Assembly: GCF_900128485.1 (NCBI RefSeq)
Contig: NZ_LT635860.1
Location: 229,148 to 293,147, forward strand
DNA from: Duodenibacillus massiliensis
GTDB taxonomy: Bacteria > Pseudomonadota > Gammaproteobacteria > Burkholderiales > Burkholderiaceae_F
Direction of reading: 5' to 3'
DNA length: 64,000 bases
Under the pieces are notes generated by a model. The model saw only the letters and a list, made by a program, of their open reading frames with translations, made no database searches and was not told the DNA's origin. The position numbers and the translations under genes were made by a program. This document shows, one piece after another, positions 9,565-17,820 of the stretch; the stretch's first letter is position 1, and each line of letters begins with the position of its first letter.

Positions 9565-10791
9565 TCAGGCGCTCGCCACGATCGGAATGCGGCGTTTGCC
9601 GGTGTCTTCGGCAAAAGCAGGGAGCACCGTCGTGTCGTGCTTTTTCGCCGCTTCCGGCACCGCCTCCCGGGGCGTGAGACCGATACGCTCGCGAAAGCGC
9701 CGCGAAGACCCCATCATGAACCAGCCCACCTTGCGGCCGCGGCTTGCGATGCGCTTTTCCAGACAGTCGGCGCACTGCGTGGGTTCGTCGTTGATGCAGG
9801 GCTTGTTGTCGTAGAGCTGATAGCCCGGGCGGAACTTCTGAGGCGAGAGGTTGGGCATCACGACGTTGGCGCCGTATTCAATGCCCGTTTCGCGTCCGTC
9901 GTCCCGGAGGGCCTGAAGAGCCGTGGCCGCCGCAATGTTGACGTTACCCAATACAAGCCGCACCACGGCAATCATGTTGAGCGCAAGCTGCATCAGAGGT
10001 TCGGGCGCCATTTGCCCGAGTTCTTTTAAGTCCGCGCCTTCGCTTTTAAGGTAAGGGCCCATGCCGATCATGTCAACGTCAAGCGACTGAAAGAGCCGGA
10101 TGTCGCGGCAGAGGTCTTCGAGGGTCTGCCCCGGGATGCCGATCATGACGCCCGTTCCCAGCTGATAGCCGCATTCCCTTAAATACTTAAAGCACTGAAA
10201 GCGGCGCGCCAGGTTTTTCTCGTGGTTGCCCGGCGCACTGTGCAGCAGTTCAAATAGTTTCGGGTTACTCGTTTCAAAGCGCGAGAGGTACCGGAGATTT
10301 TTGCGGTTGCCGCTTGCCTCGGCCCAGAGTTCATAGGTTTCCTTGGTCTGGTCGCCGAGGCTGATGGTGACACCGAGCCCTTCCGGAAGCTGCGGGCTCA
10401 CGCTTAACTTATGGATGTCCCTTAAGCACTCCGCAATGAAATTCACGAACTTCGGATCGCGTCTTTCACCGGCCTGCAGGCAGATGGAGCCGTAACCGTG
10501 GTCCGCCGCCCATTTGGCCTGCGAGAGAATCTCCTCCTTGGTCATCTCATAGCGCTTCACCGCATGGTTGTCCTTGCGGATGCCGCAGTAGCGGCAGTTG
10601 TCGGTGCAGATGTTGGAGAGTTCAATCAGGCCGCGGTAAAAGACGCGGTCGCCCATGATTTCGGTGGTGCGGTCATAGGCGGCGCGTTTGAGTTTCAGAC
10701 AGTCCTCGGGCGCGGTAAGGCCGAGGAGCCGGACGATGTCATCATCGCTAAATTCCGTCTGTTTCAGAAGCTCTTCCAGGGGTTTGGTCAT
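9565..10791 (-). CDS. hydE: HydE-type radical SAM protein ([FeFe]-hydrogenase maturase family)
   Basis: 408 aa. A radical SAM CxxxCxxC motif (Cys62, 66, 69 in ICTDNCRYCGIR) follows FYRGLIELSN, the HydE pattern; biotin synthase has a different context (CPQDCKYC). A second cysteine set, C-x7-C-x2-C near 332, 340 and 343, matches the spacing of the accessory cluster site of Thermotoga HydE. HydE works with HydG and HydF to build the H-cluster di-iron site. No hydrogenase, hydF or hydG is in the window, so the substrate here is inferred. The C-terminus is about 50 aa longer than usual. Confidence 0.8.
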   Translation of the reverse strand: MTKPLEELLKQTEFSDDDIVRLLGLTAPEDCLKLKRAAYDRTTEIMGDRVFYRGLIELSNICTDNCRYCGIRKDNHAVKRYEMTKEEILSQAKWAADHGYGSICLQAGERRDPKFVNFIAECLRDIHKLSVSPQLPEGLGVTISLGDQTKETYELWAEASGNRKNLRYLSRFETSNPKLFELLHSAPGNHEKNLARRFQCFKYLRECGYQLGTGVMIGIPGQTLEDLCRDIRLFQSLDVDMIGMGPYLKSEGADLKELGQMAPEPLMQLALNMIAVVRLVLGNVNIAAATALQALRDDGRETGIEYGANVVMPNLSPQKFRPGYQLYDNKPCINDEPTQCADCLEKRIASRGRKVGWFMMGSSRRFRERIGLTPREAVPEAAKKHDTTVLPAFAEDTGKRRIPIVASA

Positions 10792-10957
10792 TTTCTTTTT
10801 CAGGCTTAAAGGCTGACGCGGATTCTATCGGAGAAACGGCCGTCCGAGTCCGTCAAAATTTGGTGCGGGCGCACGGTTTCTGAGTCGTTTGACGTAGAGA
10901 CGAAGCGCAGCCGCGGGCGTATTCTGCGCCGCAGTGAGCTATTGAGCGGCAAAAGCC

Positions 10958-11137
10958 ATGGCAGAGATTCTTCTGAAGGTTTCGGCCTTCGTTTTCATCA
11001 TCATTTTGGGCGCGGTCTTAAGGCGCATCGGCTTTTTTAAGGAAAGTGACTACAGGCTCATTGCGCAGATCGTTTTTAAAGTGATGCTGCCGTGCGCCGT
11101 GATTTCTTTCTTTTCAAAGATCACGGTGGACCGGTGA
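10958..11137 (+). pseudogene. 5' fragment of an AEC-family (auxin efflux carrier) transporter gene
   Basis: A 59-codon frame translating MAEILLKVSAFVFIIILGAV..., with LRRIGFFKESDYRLIAQIVF and LPCAVISFFSK, reads as the N-terminus of AEC transporters (normally about 310 aa). It stops exactly where the IS3-type remnant begins (TGTCAAG at 11139), so the gene was cut by that insertion. No downstream portion is visible on the other side of the element. Confidence 0.7.
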
Positions 11138-11138
11138 A

Positions 11139-11916
11139 TGTCAAGTGAGCTTTCGCCGATTTTGTTCTTAAAAAGTAGGTTGTAGTCTGAGCTCAGTGAG
11201 GGCTTTGCCCTCTCCGCCTTCGGCGGATTCACCCAGAGTTTTTTGGCCCGTAGAAAAACCTTTGATGCAGCTGTGCAGCACCGTTCGCGCGAGAGGTCGG
11301 CAGGCCGGTAGAATGAGCCTCTTCATGCAGGAGGAGTCCGAGCCTGAGGCCCGCGGGAAACCGCCGAACGCCCTGTTGCAGCAACAGCGGGGCGTTTGTT
11401 CAAGCTGCCTTGGCATGCTTTTCCTCCAACTGCCCATTTTCGGGGTTAAGCCACACCTCTTTGATCGGCGTACAGTTCAGCACTCTCCCGGTGATCCAGC
11501 GCTCCGGATGGCGTCTGCGAGCCTCCAGCATCGTCTCCCTGCGTCGGCGCAGCACCTCCGCGTCCTCGCCGCGTTGGCGCTGCCCCGGCGTTAACATGCG
11601 GATGCCGCGGTGTCTGTGGCGCTCGTTGTAGTGGTCTACAAAGCCCTGCACCCATTGCTCAGCTTCCTCAGCATTGTCGAAGCCGTCACGGGGGTACAGG
11701 TAATCGCCGCTGTACTTGAGCGACCAGCTTGCTCTCTGGCAATCTTGAGCCAGTACGAGATCGTTGATTTGCCGATCGAGTACTGCTCCACGGCTTCAGA
11801 GATACTGAGCTCCTTGCTCAGCAGGCACGCTACGACGTTGTCTTTGAACTCCTGCGAATATCGCATGTTTTACCACTCCATGAAAAGTTGAAGGGGTGGC
11901 GAAAGGTAGTATGACA
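11139..11916 (-). mobile_element. Internally deleted IS3-family element
   Basis: A 778-bp remnant bounded by related ends: TGTCAAGTGAGCTTTCGCC from 11139 and, inverted, TGTCATACTACCTTTCGCC ending at 11916. Its right part shares a distinctive block (CCGCCGAAGGCGGAG..GGGCA) with the tail of the larger IS at 53025-54907, so the two are relatives. It interrupts the AEC transporter gene. It carries only the first third of orfA joined to the last third of orfB and cannot encode a transposase. Confidence 0.75.
11400..11866 (-). pseudogene. Fused orfA/orfB transposase remnant
   Basis: The minus-strand frame from 11866 begins MRYSQEFKDNVVACLLSKEL with a helix-turn-helix like IS3 OrfA. After about 50 codons it meets, in another frame, the OrfB C-terminus (YSGDYLYPRDGF, HYNERHRHRGIRMLTPGQR, WLNPENGQLEEKHAKAA). 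The last part aligns closely with the OrfB end at 54400-54670. The central region, including the DDE catalytic residues, is deleted. Confidence 0.8.
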
Positions 11917-11925
11917 TCTAATGGA
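11899..11925 (+). repeat. Inverted repeat, left copy (pairs with 14151-14177)
   Basis: 27 bp, matched in inverse orientation at 14151-14177 with a single mismatch. It includes the terminal sequence of the IS3-type remnant plus TCTAATGGA beyond the presumed tip. The two copies bracket 2.2 kb that carry the exported lyase gene. Confidence 0.85.
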
Positions 11926-11963
11926 TCCCGAGCGGTTCTAGACAAGTCTTCGAGAGCATGTGA

Positions 11964-12002
11964 AGCCGCACGCAAAATGGCCGTGCGGCTGTGCCGTTTT
12001 TT
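11964..12002 (+). terminator. Orphan intrinsic terminator
   Basis: A perfect 9-bp stem, AGCCGCACG (11964-11972) with CGTGCGGCT (11982-11990), is followed by GTGCCGTTTTTT. No gene reading into it remains upstream, so it is probably a leftover of a deleted gene. The rest of 11926-12297 holds no gene I can support. Confidence 0.6.
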
Positions 12003-12297
12003 CGGAATCCGTAAGAAGGAAAACCGTTAGTCCGCTTAAGGACTTGTTTATGAGCAATTTCTTCGTGGCCGTTGGGTGCGGATCTTTTGCCCAGAAGCTT
12101 CGAGGTGCGCATGCGTGCGGACTTGCACTGCGATTAAGCATTGAAAATGCCGTTCTTGAACAGCTGCAGCCGTGCATTCGCGCCGCGATGACGCAATTGT
12201 TTGCCGCATGACAGGCGACAATGCTGGGGCCTACGATCAACAAATGTTTCACTTGCTTCGTATTTTGCGTTAAGCGAAAAATAGTTTTGCACTTTAT

Positions 12298-12320
12298 GCA
12301 TTGACAAATTGTCTCAATGC
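12298..12320 (+). promoter_or_regulatory. Operator-like palindrome upstream of the exported lyase
   Basis: GACAA-A-TTGTC lies within a larger imperfect palindrome (GCATTGAC...CTCAATGC), about 90 nt before the lyase ATG. A TTGACA that could serve as a -35 element overlaps it at 12301-12306. No matching -10 box is convincing, so regulator and promoter are not assigned. Confidence 0.35.
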
Positions 12321-12410
12321 GCGCAAAGTGCTCCGGAATGTCCGCGCGACTGGCATTGTTCGGGTTGCTGTACAGACAGATGCCATCATTTTGGAGAGAG
12401 AAAACAAGTT

Positions 12411-13898
12411 ATGAAGAAATTTGCTCTTGGCCTTTTGGCCGCTGCCTGCGCGTCCGCTCTGTGGGCCTCAGATACGGTACGCGATGAATTTTTCTGGCTT
12501 GGCGAAATGAACAAAGCCACGACCGTCATCAACACCGATGAGAAGCTGCTCGACAAGGCTGTTGTCAAAAAGGTTGCGCATGGTCTGCAGACCGTGATTG
12601 CAAACGGCAATAAGCAAGGCGGTCCGCGCCCGAAGGAAGTCATCAAATTTGAGCCCTTCCTCATTAAGGAAGCCGGCATGGACGTCACCATGCTGCATAT
12701 CGGCCGTTCCAGCCAGGACATGCACGCAACGTATCGCTCTGCCATCATGCGCGACAATGTGCTTGCTCTTTCCGAGAAGCTGGCAGAAGTGATGAGCGTC
12801 ATCAACGACATTGCTCGCAAAAACCAGACGACGATTGTGCCCAACTACACCAACGGAGTAGCCGCTCAGCCCAACAGCTACGCGCACTACCTCATGGGGT
12901 ATCAGGCTTCGTTTGAACGTACCCAGCAGCAGCTCAGGGATTTCTACGAAAGGCTCAACTGGTGTTCGATGGGAACCACCGTTCTCAATGGCACGAGCTG
13001 GCCGCTTAATCGTGAGCGCATGGCCAAGTATTTGGGCTTTAACGGCCCTGTTCCCAACGCATATGATGCGAGCCAGATGAAGTCTGTCGATGAACCGATC
13101 GAGCTGGCCGGCATCATTACCGGGATGGCAGTGCGAGTCAGTTCCTTCATTGAAGATGTCTTCGTGCAGTATGCTCAGCCGCGTCCCTGGATTCTCCTTG
13201 TTGAGGGAGGCGAAAACACATACGTTTCTTCAGCCATGCCGCAAAAGCGCAATCCCGGCATTATGGTGAACACGCGCAAGGCTGCCAGCAAGGCCATTGC
13301 GCAGGCTCAGTCTACCGTGTGGCTTGCGCACAATATTCAGCCTGGCATGTCTGACAATAAGAGCGTTGCAGACAACAACAAGATGGCTCAGGCAGCCATC
13401 GAGATGCTCGATAAGTTCGAGCGCGTCCTGAAGGCTCTCAAGATCAATCCGGAGCGCGCGCTCGAAGAGCTCAACAATGACTGGACGGCAAGTCAGGAAG
13501 TGGCCGACGTGCTCATGCGCGAATACAAGCTTCCATTCCGTGTTGGACACCATGTTGCCAGCGGCATGGTTTCTTATGCGCGCGCCAACAACATCCAGCC
13601 TCTTGACTTCCCTTACGCTCAAATGCAGCGCATCTATGCTGAAGTGATTGCCAAGGAATATCCGCAGGGACCGGCACAGTGTCCGATGAGCGAAGAGCTC
13701 TTCAAGAAGACTCTCGATCCTCGAGCCATTGTGGCAAACCGCAAGACTGCAGGTGGTCCGCAGCCCAAGGAACTTGCAAAGGCTGTCAAGGCAATGGACA
13801 AATCGATTGCCGGTCAGCGCGAATGGGTTCAGGAAAAGCGCGAACATATCGACAAGTCGCTCAAGAAGCTCGATCGCGATTTTCAAAAGCTTCTCTAA
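12411..13898 (+). CDS. Exported argininosuccinate lyase/fumarase-superfamily enzyme
   Basis: 495 aa from the ATG at 12411, which has a GGAGAG ribosome site. The N-terminus is a clear Sec signal peptide (MKKFALGLLAAACASALWA, cleavage before SD). The mature part is a lyase-1 fold protein: GRSSQDMHATYRSA in the position of the argininosuccinate-lyase GRSR.D motif, and the superfamily signature SSAMPQKRNP near residue 273. Family members cleave C-N or C-O bonds to release fumarate and normally act in the cytoplasm, so export is unusual. Substrate is unknown. The gene lies alone between inverted IS ends and has its own terminator. Confidence 0.85.
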   Translation: MKKFALGLLAAACASALWASDTVRDEFFWLGEMNKATTVINTDEKLLDKAVVKKVAHGLQTVIANGNKQGGPRPKEVIKFEPFLIKEAGMDVTMLHIGRSSQDMHATYRSAIMRDNVLALSEKLAEVMSVINDIARKNQTTIVPNYTNGVAAQPNSYAHYLMGYQASFERTQQQLRDFYERLNWCSMGTTVLNGTSWPLNRERMAKYLGFNGPVPNAYDASQMKSVDEPIELAGIITGMAVRVSSFIEDVFVQYAQPRPWILLVEGGENTYVSSAMPQKRNPGIMVNTRKAASKAIAQAQSTVWLAHNIQPGMSDNKSVADNNKMAQAAIEMLDKFERVLKALKINPERALEELNNDWTASQEVADVLMREYKLPFRVGHHVASGMVSYARANNIQPLDFPYAQMQRIYAEVIAKEYPQGPAQCPMSEELFKKTLDPRAIVANRKTAGGPQPKELAKAVKAMDKSIAGQREWVQEKREHIDKSLKKLDRDFQKLL

Positions 13899-13954
13899 AG
13901 AAGTCCCTGTGACGCTGAGCCGGTAGTTTTTCGATTGCCGCCGGCAGCGACGAA

Positions 13955-13990
13955 TTGCCCGCAGGCACGCTTTTGCCTGCGGGCAAATTT
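13955..13990 (+). terminator. Terminator of the exported lyase gene
   Basis: A perfect 13-bp stem, TTGCCCGCAGGCA (13955-13967) with its complement (13974-13986), is followed by ATTT, 57 nt after the lyase stop. Confidence 0.8.
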
Positions 13991-14150
13991 CATGAAGCTT
14001 CAGCACCTGCTTTGCGCCGATCGATTGTGCTTCGGCACTTCTTGCTTTGGGATTCGAAGTGCAGTCAGCAGGCCGGCAATGATTTGGTTGATCAGTTGCC
14101 GGAAAAGCCGGCAGGAAAGTTCTCTAAAGGAAGCTGTGATAGATCTCGCG

Positions 14151-14177
14151 TCCATTAGATGTCATACTAACTTTCGC
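14151..14177 (-). repeat. Inverted repeat, right copy (pairs with 11899-11925)
   Basis: The reverse complement matches 11899-11925 at 26 of 27 positions. It carries the same IS tip (TGTCATACTAACTTTCGC) pointing away from the lyase gene. No transposase sequence follows to its right, so it is an isolated element end. The remaining 13899-14312 spacer holds only this repeat and two terminators. Confidence 0.85.
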
Positions 14178-14245
14178 ACAGACGAGCGACGGCATCAAAA
14201 AGGCGGGATGGCAGATTAAGTCCGAACGCTTTAAAGGCTAGAATG

Positions 14246-14285
14246 ACCGCAGTAACGGAGACAATCCCCGTTTCTGCGGTTTTTT
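14246..14285 (+). terminator. Orphan terminator upstream of yihY
   Basis: ACCGCAG (14246-14252) pairs with CTGCGGT (14274-14280), with an inner AACGG/CCGTT helix and then a T-run. The gene it once served has been displaced by the rearranged island upstream. Confidence 0.7.
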
Positions 14286-14312
14286 CTGTCGGTCGGGCAA
14301 AAGGAGTGAGGC

Positions 14313-15569
14313 GTGTTTACATTTTTTGAGTCGGCGGCACACCGCCGCCTGATCGTCTCGCGTGTGCGGCGCCTGATGCGCTTTGCCCGGGACCGGGTCG
14401 CGGAAATCGATATTGCCGAAGTCGCCTCATCCATGGCGCTTGCCACGCTCCTTGCGATTGTGCCGGTGCTCGCGCTCTCGCTTGCGTTATTTGCCGCTTT
14501 CCCGAGTTTTGCCGATTCCCGCAAGGCGCTTGAGGACTTCATTGTGTCGGGGTTTCTGCCGGCGCAGTACAGTGAGCTTCTGATTAATTATCTGAGAGAC
14601 TTCGCTACTCACGCAGCGGGCCTTACGACCTTTGGTCTTGCGGGTTTGGCCGTGACGGCACTTCTGCTGATTGACAAACTTTTTGTGACGGTGAACCGCA
14701 TCTTTAAGGTCCGCGTGATGCGCCCCTGGGTGCAGAGAACCCTCATCTACTGGGCGCTCATGACCGTGGGGCCCGTTGCGGTTGCCTTAAGCGTGACGCT
14801 GACGGGCCGGGCCGCGGCCGCCGCTTTGTCCGGCATTGACAGCGAAACGGGCGGATTTCTTTTCAGCCTCGGGCAGATTCTGCTGCAGGGGTTCGGCTTT
14901 GCCGTGCTCTATAAGTACATTCCGAACTGCCGCGTTCCTGCGGCGCATGCCTTGATCGGCGGCTTTACCGCGGCGCTTGCCGGGTTTGTCGTGAAGTTCG
15001 GCTTTGAGTATTACGTCACGGCCGGGACCCTCACGAATATCTACGGTGCCTTTGTCGCGCTGCCCGTTCTCATTCTCTGGATTTACGTCGCGTGGTTTCT
15101 CTTTTTTGCGGGAGCCGCCGTCACGGCCACCATTCCGAAACTCACGGCCGGACGCTACATGGACAGCTACCGCACCGGCAACGACTTTCTCACGGCGCTT
15201 TTAATCCTGAAGCTTTTTGCCAAAAGGTGGACGATGAGTGAACGGCCCGTGATCGGTTTGGCTGAACTCTGTGATGCCGCGGACACCTATCCGGAAAGCT
15301 GTGACCGGGTGCTCTCGCGTCTGGCGCACATCGGGTTTGTGGCCCCGATGGCTGAAGACAAGCACCAGAGCTGGGTGCTCACGGTGGATCCGGCGCGTGC
15401 CGTGCTGCAGCCCGTTTTTGAAGAGTTCTGCGCCGACCCCAAGGTGAGCCTCGTGAACGCCGGGCCCGCGGCGGGCGGGGAGAGCGCAGGGGCGCTTAAG
15501 GGCTTTTGGAGCCGCATGACGGAAAGTACCGTGCTCATAATGCCCTTAAGAGACGCGCTCGCTGACTGA
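14313..15569 (+). CDS. YihY/BrkB-family inner-membrane protein
   Basis: 418 aa with a GTG start preceded by AAGGAG. About six membrane helices lie in the first 290 residues, with the family motif region EVASSMALATLLAIVPVLAL and GAFVALPVLILWIYVAWFLFF. A cytoplasmic C-terminal tail of about 120 aa includes a winged-helix-like stretch (ERPVIGLAELCDAADTYPES). The YihY/UPF0761 family is a widespread inner-membrane family of uncertain function, once misnamed RNase BN. The gene is monocistronic and the next gene converges on it. Confidence 0.9.
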   Translation: MFTFFESAAHRRLIVSRVRRLMRFARDRVAEIDIAEVASSMALATLLAIVPVLALSLALFAAFPSFADSRKALEDFIVSGFLPAQYSELLINYLRDFATHAAGLTTFGLAGLAVTALLLIDKLFVTVNRIFKVRVMRPWVQRTLIYWALMTVGPVAVALSVTLTGRAAAAALSGIDSETGGFLFSLGQILLQGFGFAVLYKYIPNCRVPAAHALIGGFTAALAGFVVKFGFEYYVTAGTLTNIYGAFVALPVLILWIYVAWFLFFAGAAVTATIPKLTAGRYMDSYRTGNDFLTALLILKLFAKRWTMSERPVIGLAELCDAADTYPESCDRVLSRLAHIGFVAPMAEDKHQSWVLTVDPARAVLQPVFEEFCADPKVSLVNAGPAAGGESAGALKGFWSRMTESTVLIMPLRDALAD

Positions 15570-15571
15570 GA

Positions 15572-16036
15572 TTATTTCTTAAGAAGATTCGTAATAAGCC
15601 CGCCGATCTGCTCAACGGTTTCGCGGCTCACGTTCCCGATATTAACTGTTGGCAGCAGGTTGAGCGTCTTCGATTTGATTTCTTCCGTGAGAAGTTCCTG
15701 CGCGAGCGCCACAGCCGTGTTCTGAAGCCCTGTCTTGGGTTCGTTGATCATCAGCTGCGCAAAGGGCTTTGCGCAGGCGCCGGTCGTGAGGTTTGTGACG
15801 AGTTTCTTCGCCTTGTCTTCCACGGCCTTGGTTTTGGCGGCCGGTATGGCCTGCACTTTTTTGGCGGCGTCCGTTTTCCCGAGCGTCACGTAGGCCCACT
15901 GCGTCAGTGTGTCGCGGTCTGAGGCAGAGGTGTTGGTGAGAATGCACTGCGCCATGGCATCGGCATACTGACCGGCCTGAACGCCAGTGCTGAGGGCCGC
16001 GGCGAGGGCGGCAAAAAGAAGGGCTTTCGTACGCAT
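15572..16036 (-). CDS. Exported protein of unknown function
   Basis: 154 aa from the ATG at 16036, beginning with a signal peptide (MRTKALLFAALAAALSTGVQA, then GQYAD). The mature part is mostly helical, with two cysteines (MAQCIL and GACAKP) that could form a disulfide in the periplasm. The pattern resembles small helical periplasmic proteins of beta-proteobacteria, but I recognise no family. An upstream ATG at 16147 would remove the signal peptide from the N-terminus, so it is not used. Confidence 0.7.
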   Translation of the reverse strand: MRTKALLFAALAAALSTGVQAGQYADAMAQCILTNTSASDRDTLTQWAYVTLGKTDAAKKVQAIPAAKTKAVEDKAKKLVTNLTTGACAKPFAQLMINEPKTGLQNTAVALAQELLTEEIKSKTLNLLPTVNIGNVSRETVEQIGGLITNLLKK

Positions 16037-16174
16037 TGTATGTTTGATTATTGTTGTTTTTGAGGGTGGGGATTTTAAGCGGATTCGGGTTTGCCTCGGT
16101 CCCGCTTCGTTACAATTCCTGCCGAACGGGCGCTTTCGGGTGCTCATGATTGGTTAGGGATTTTGCAAAGAACA

Positions 16175-16909
16175 ATGACGCAGACGGAACACGCGGCCGC
16201 TACCGGCCTCATCCTTGCCGTGGATACGGCAGCCGACAGTGTGTCGGCCGCCCTGATTGACGCCGCGGGCGGGGTGCTTGAGCTCGTTGAGCGGGAAAAG
16301 AACAAACACACCGAACGGCTGTTGCCTTTGGTGGACGCCGTTTTAAAAGAAAGAAGTGTCACGGTCGCTGACTGCGCGGCCGTTGCCTTCGGCGCCGGGC
16401 CCGGGGCCTTCACGGGGATCCGGACAGCCTGCGCAGCCGCCCAGGGCCTGGCGTGGGCCGTTGACAGACCTGTCATCTGTGTGCCGACGCTTACTGCCGC
16501 TGCTGTTCTTTTTTTCCGTGAACAACCGGACGTCAGGCGCGTTCTGATTGCTCTGGACGCCCGCATGCACGAGTGTTACGTTCAGGCCTTTGAAGCGGGG
16601 CATCCGGATGCCCCGGCGGCACTCAGTGAGCCCGCGGCCGTCAAGCCCTCAGAAATCGGAAACCTCGTCCGTGAATTTAACTGCGGCGCAGCGGCTGGTT
16701 CTGCCTTTGCCGTCTATCCGGAAGCAACGGAGTCTGCGGGATGCCCCGTTTTTGCGGGACTTGAAGTGACGTCCCGCGGCGTGGCGCTTCTGGCGCGCAC
16801 CATGTTCATGAAGGGCGAAGTGGTCACGGCGTCGCTTGCCTCTCCGATTTATGTCCGCAACCGCGTGGCGCTCACCATTAAAGAGCGTCAGGCGGGCGAA
16901 AAACTCTGA
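16175..16909 (+). CDS. tsaB: tRNA t6A37 modification protein TsaB
   Basis: 244 aa from the ATG at 16175. The ASKHA-fold hallmarks are present: ILAVDTAADSVSAAL at the N-terminus, KHTERLLPLVDAVL, and GAGPGAFTGIRTACAAAQGLAW. TsaB is the non-catalytic partner of TsaD in making N6-threonylcarbamoyladenosine on ANN-decoding tRNAs. The longer frame from 16091 has no family support. Next comes nikR 10 nt downstream and then rimI; tsaB-rimI pairs are the usual arrangement. Confidence 0.93.
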   Translation: MTQTEHAAATGLILAVDTAADSVSAALIDAAGGVLELVEREKNKHTERLLPLVDAVLKERSVTVADCAAVAFGAGPGAFTGIRTACAAAQGLAWAVDRPVICVPTLTAAAVLFFREQPDVRRVLIALDARMHECYVQAFEAGHPDAPAALSEPAAVKPSEIGNLVREFNCGAAAGSAFAVYPEATESAGCPVFAGLEVTSRGVALLARTMFMKGEVVTASLASPIYVRNRVALTIKERQAGEKL

Positions 16910-16919
16910 GGAAGGCGGT

Positions 16920-17351
16920 ATGCAGCGCGTCACGATTTCGCTTGATGATGATTTGGCCCAAGCCTTTGACCGGCTCATTGAGGAAAGGGGCTACAGCAAC
17001 CGCTCCGAAGCCGTGCGGGACCTTGTGCGCAATGAACTCGCGCGCCGGGAAGTCAGTGACGATGCGGGGAGCTGCGTGGCGGTTGTGAGTTACGCCTTTG
17101 ACCACCATGAGCGGCAGCTTTCCAAACGTATGGCCGAGCATCAGCATGCGCACACGCATCTCGTGATTTCCACCATGCACGTGCATATCGATGAAAAGCG
17201 CTGTGCCGAGGCCGTTGTCATGCGCGGCAGACTCTCTGAAGTAAAACCCCTTGCGGAAGCGCTCACCGCGGAAACCGGGGTCGAGCACGGGGCCGTGAAT
17301 TACATTCCGCTCAGCAAAACCTCTGAGCACGACCACCATCATCATGAATGA
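16920..17351 (+). CDS. nikR: NikR-type nickel-responsive ribbon-helix-helix regulator
   Basis: 143 aa from the ATG at 16920, with GAGGAAGG upstream. Residues 1-45 form the ribbon-helix-helix DNA-binding domain (QRVTISLDDDLAQAFDRLIE, SNRSEAVRDLVRN). The C-terminal ACT-like domain keeps the nickel ligands seen in E. coli NikR: a His in HQHAHTH, both His of HVH, and the Cys in EKRC. It ends in a His-rich tail. It overlaps rimI by 8 nt and sits inside the tsaB-rimI unit, which is an odd place. No NikABCDE transporter is nearby. Confidence 0.92.
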   Translation: MQRVTISLDDDLAQAFDRLIEERGYSNRSEAVRDLVRNELARREVSDDAGSCVAVVSYAFDHHERQLSKRMAEHQHAHTHLVISTMHVHIDEKRCAEAVVMRGRLSEVKPLAEALTAETGVEHGAVNYIPLSKTSEHDHHHHE

Positions 17352-17820
17352 TCTCAGTTTCCGCCCCATGGCAACGGCCGATATCGAAAGCGTTGCGGCG
17401 CTCTCCAAGCGCGCTGATCCCTTCGGCTGGACGGTTGCCAACTTTCAGTCGGCTCTCGCCGCAGGCTACGACTGTGTGGTCGCACTTGCCGCAGGCAAGA
17501 TTGCGGGCTACCGCATCGTCATGCAGGTTTTTGATGAGACAGAACTCCTGGAAATCGCGGTGGATCCCGAGTTTCAGGGCAGGGGGTTCGGCCGGGCGCT
17601 GCTCATGAATGCCATGACAGACGCCCGAAAGCGCGCCGGGCGCCTCATGCGGCTTGAGGTGAGAATCGGCAACACCCGGGCACTCCGGCTTTATGAATCA
17701 GCCGGTTTTAAGCGTGTGGGTGTGAGACGCGGCTACTATCCGGCCGAAAAAGGCAGGGAAGACGCGGTGCTCATGGACTGCGGGCTCACGGAATTTCCTG
17801 CGGGAAGCCACGGCCTTTAA
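17344..17820 (+). CDS. rimI: Ribosomal-protein-alanine N-acetyltransferase RimI
   Basis: 158 aa GNAT fold: acetyl-CoA loop VDPEFQGRGFGRALL, then LEVRIGNTRALRLYESAGFKRVGVRRGYYP, characteristic of RimI, which acetylates the N-terminus of ribosomal protein S18. It overlaps nikR by 8 nt, implying translational coupling. The last ten or so residues (LTEFPAGSHGL) and the stop codon are supplied by the left end of the adjacent TnpB element. The same bases precede the other element copy at 63026, so the native C-terminus has been replaced. Confidence 0.9.
   Translation: MNDLSFRPMATADIESVAALSKRADPFGWTVANFQSALAAGYDCVVALAAGKIAGYRIVMQVFDETELLEIAVDPEFQGRGFGRALLMNAMTDARKRAGRLMRLEVRIGNTRALRLYESAGFKRVGVRRGYYPAEKGREDAVLMDCGLTEFPAGSHGL

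Noticed and set aside
9565..10791. Biotin synthase as the identity of the radical SAM protein
   Set aside because: The cysteine motif context and the C-terminal C-x7-C-x2-C set fit HydE; BioB-specific motifs are missing.
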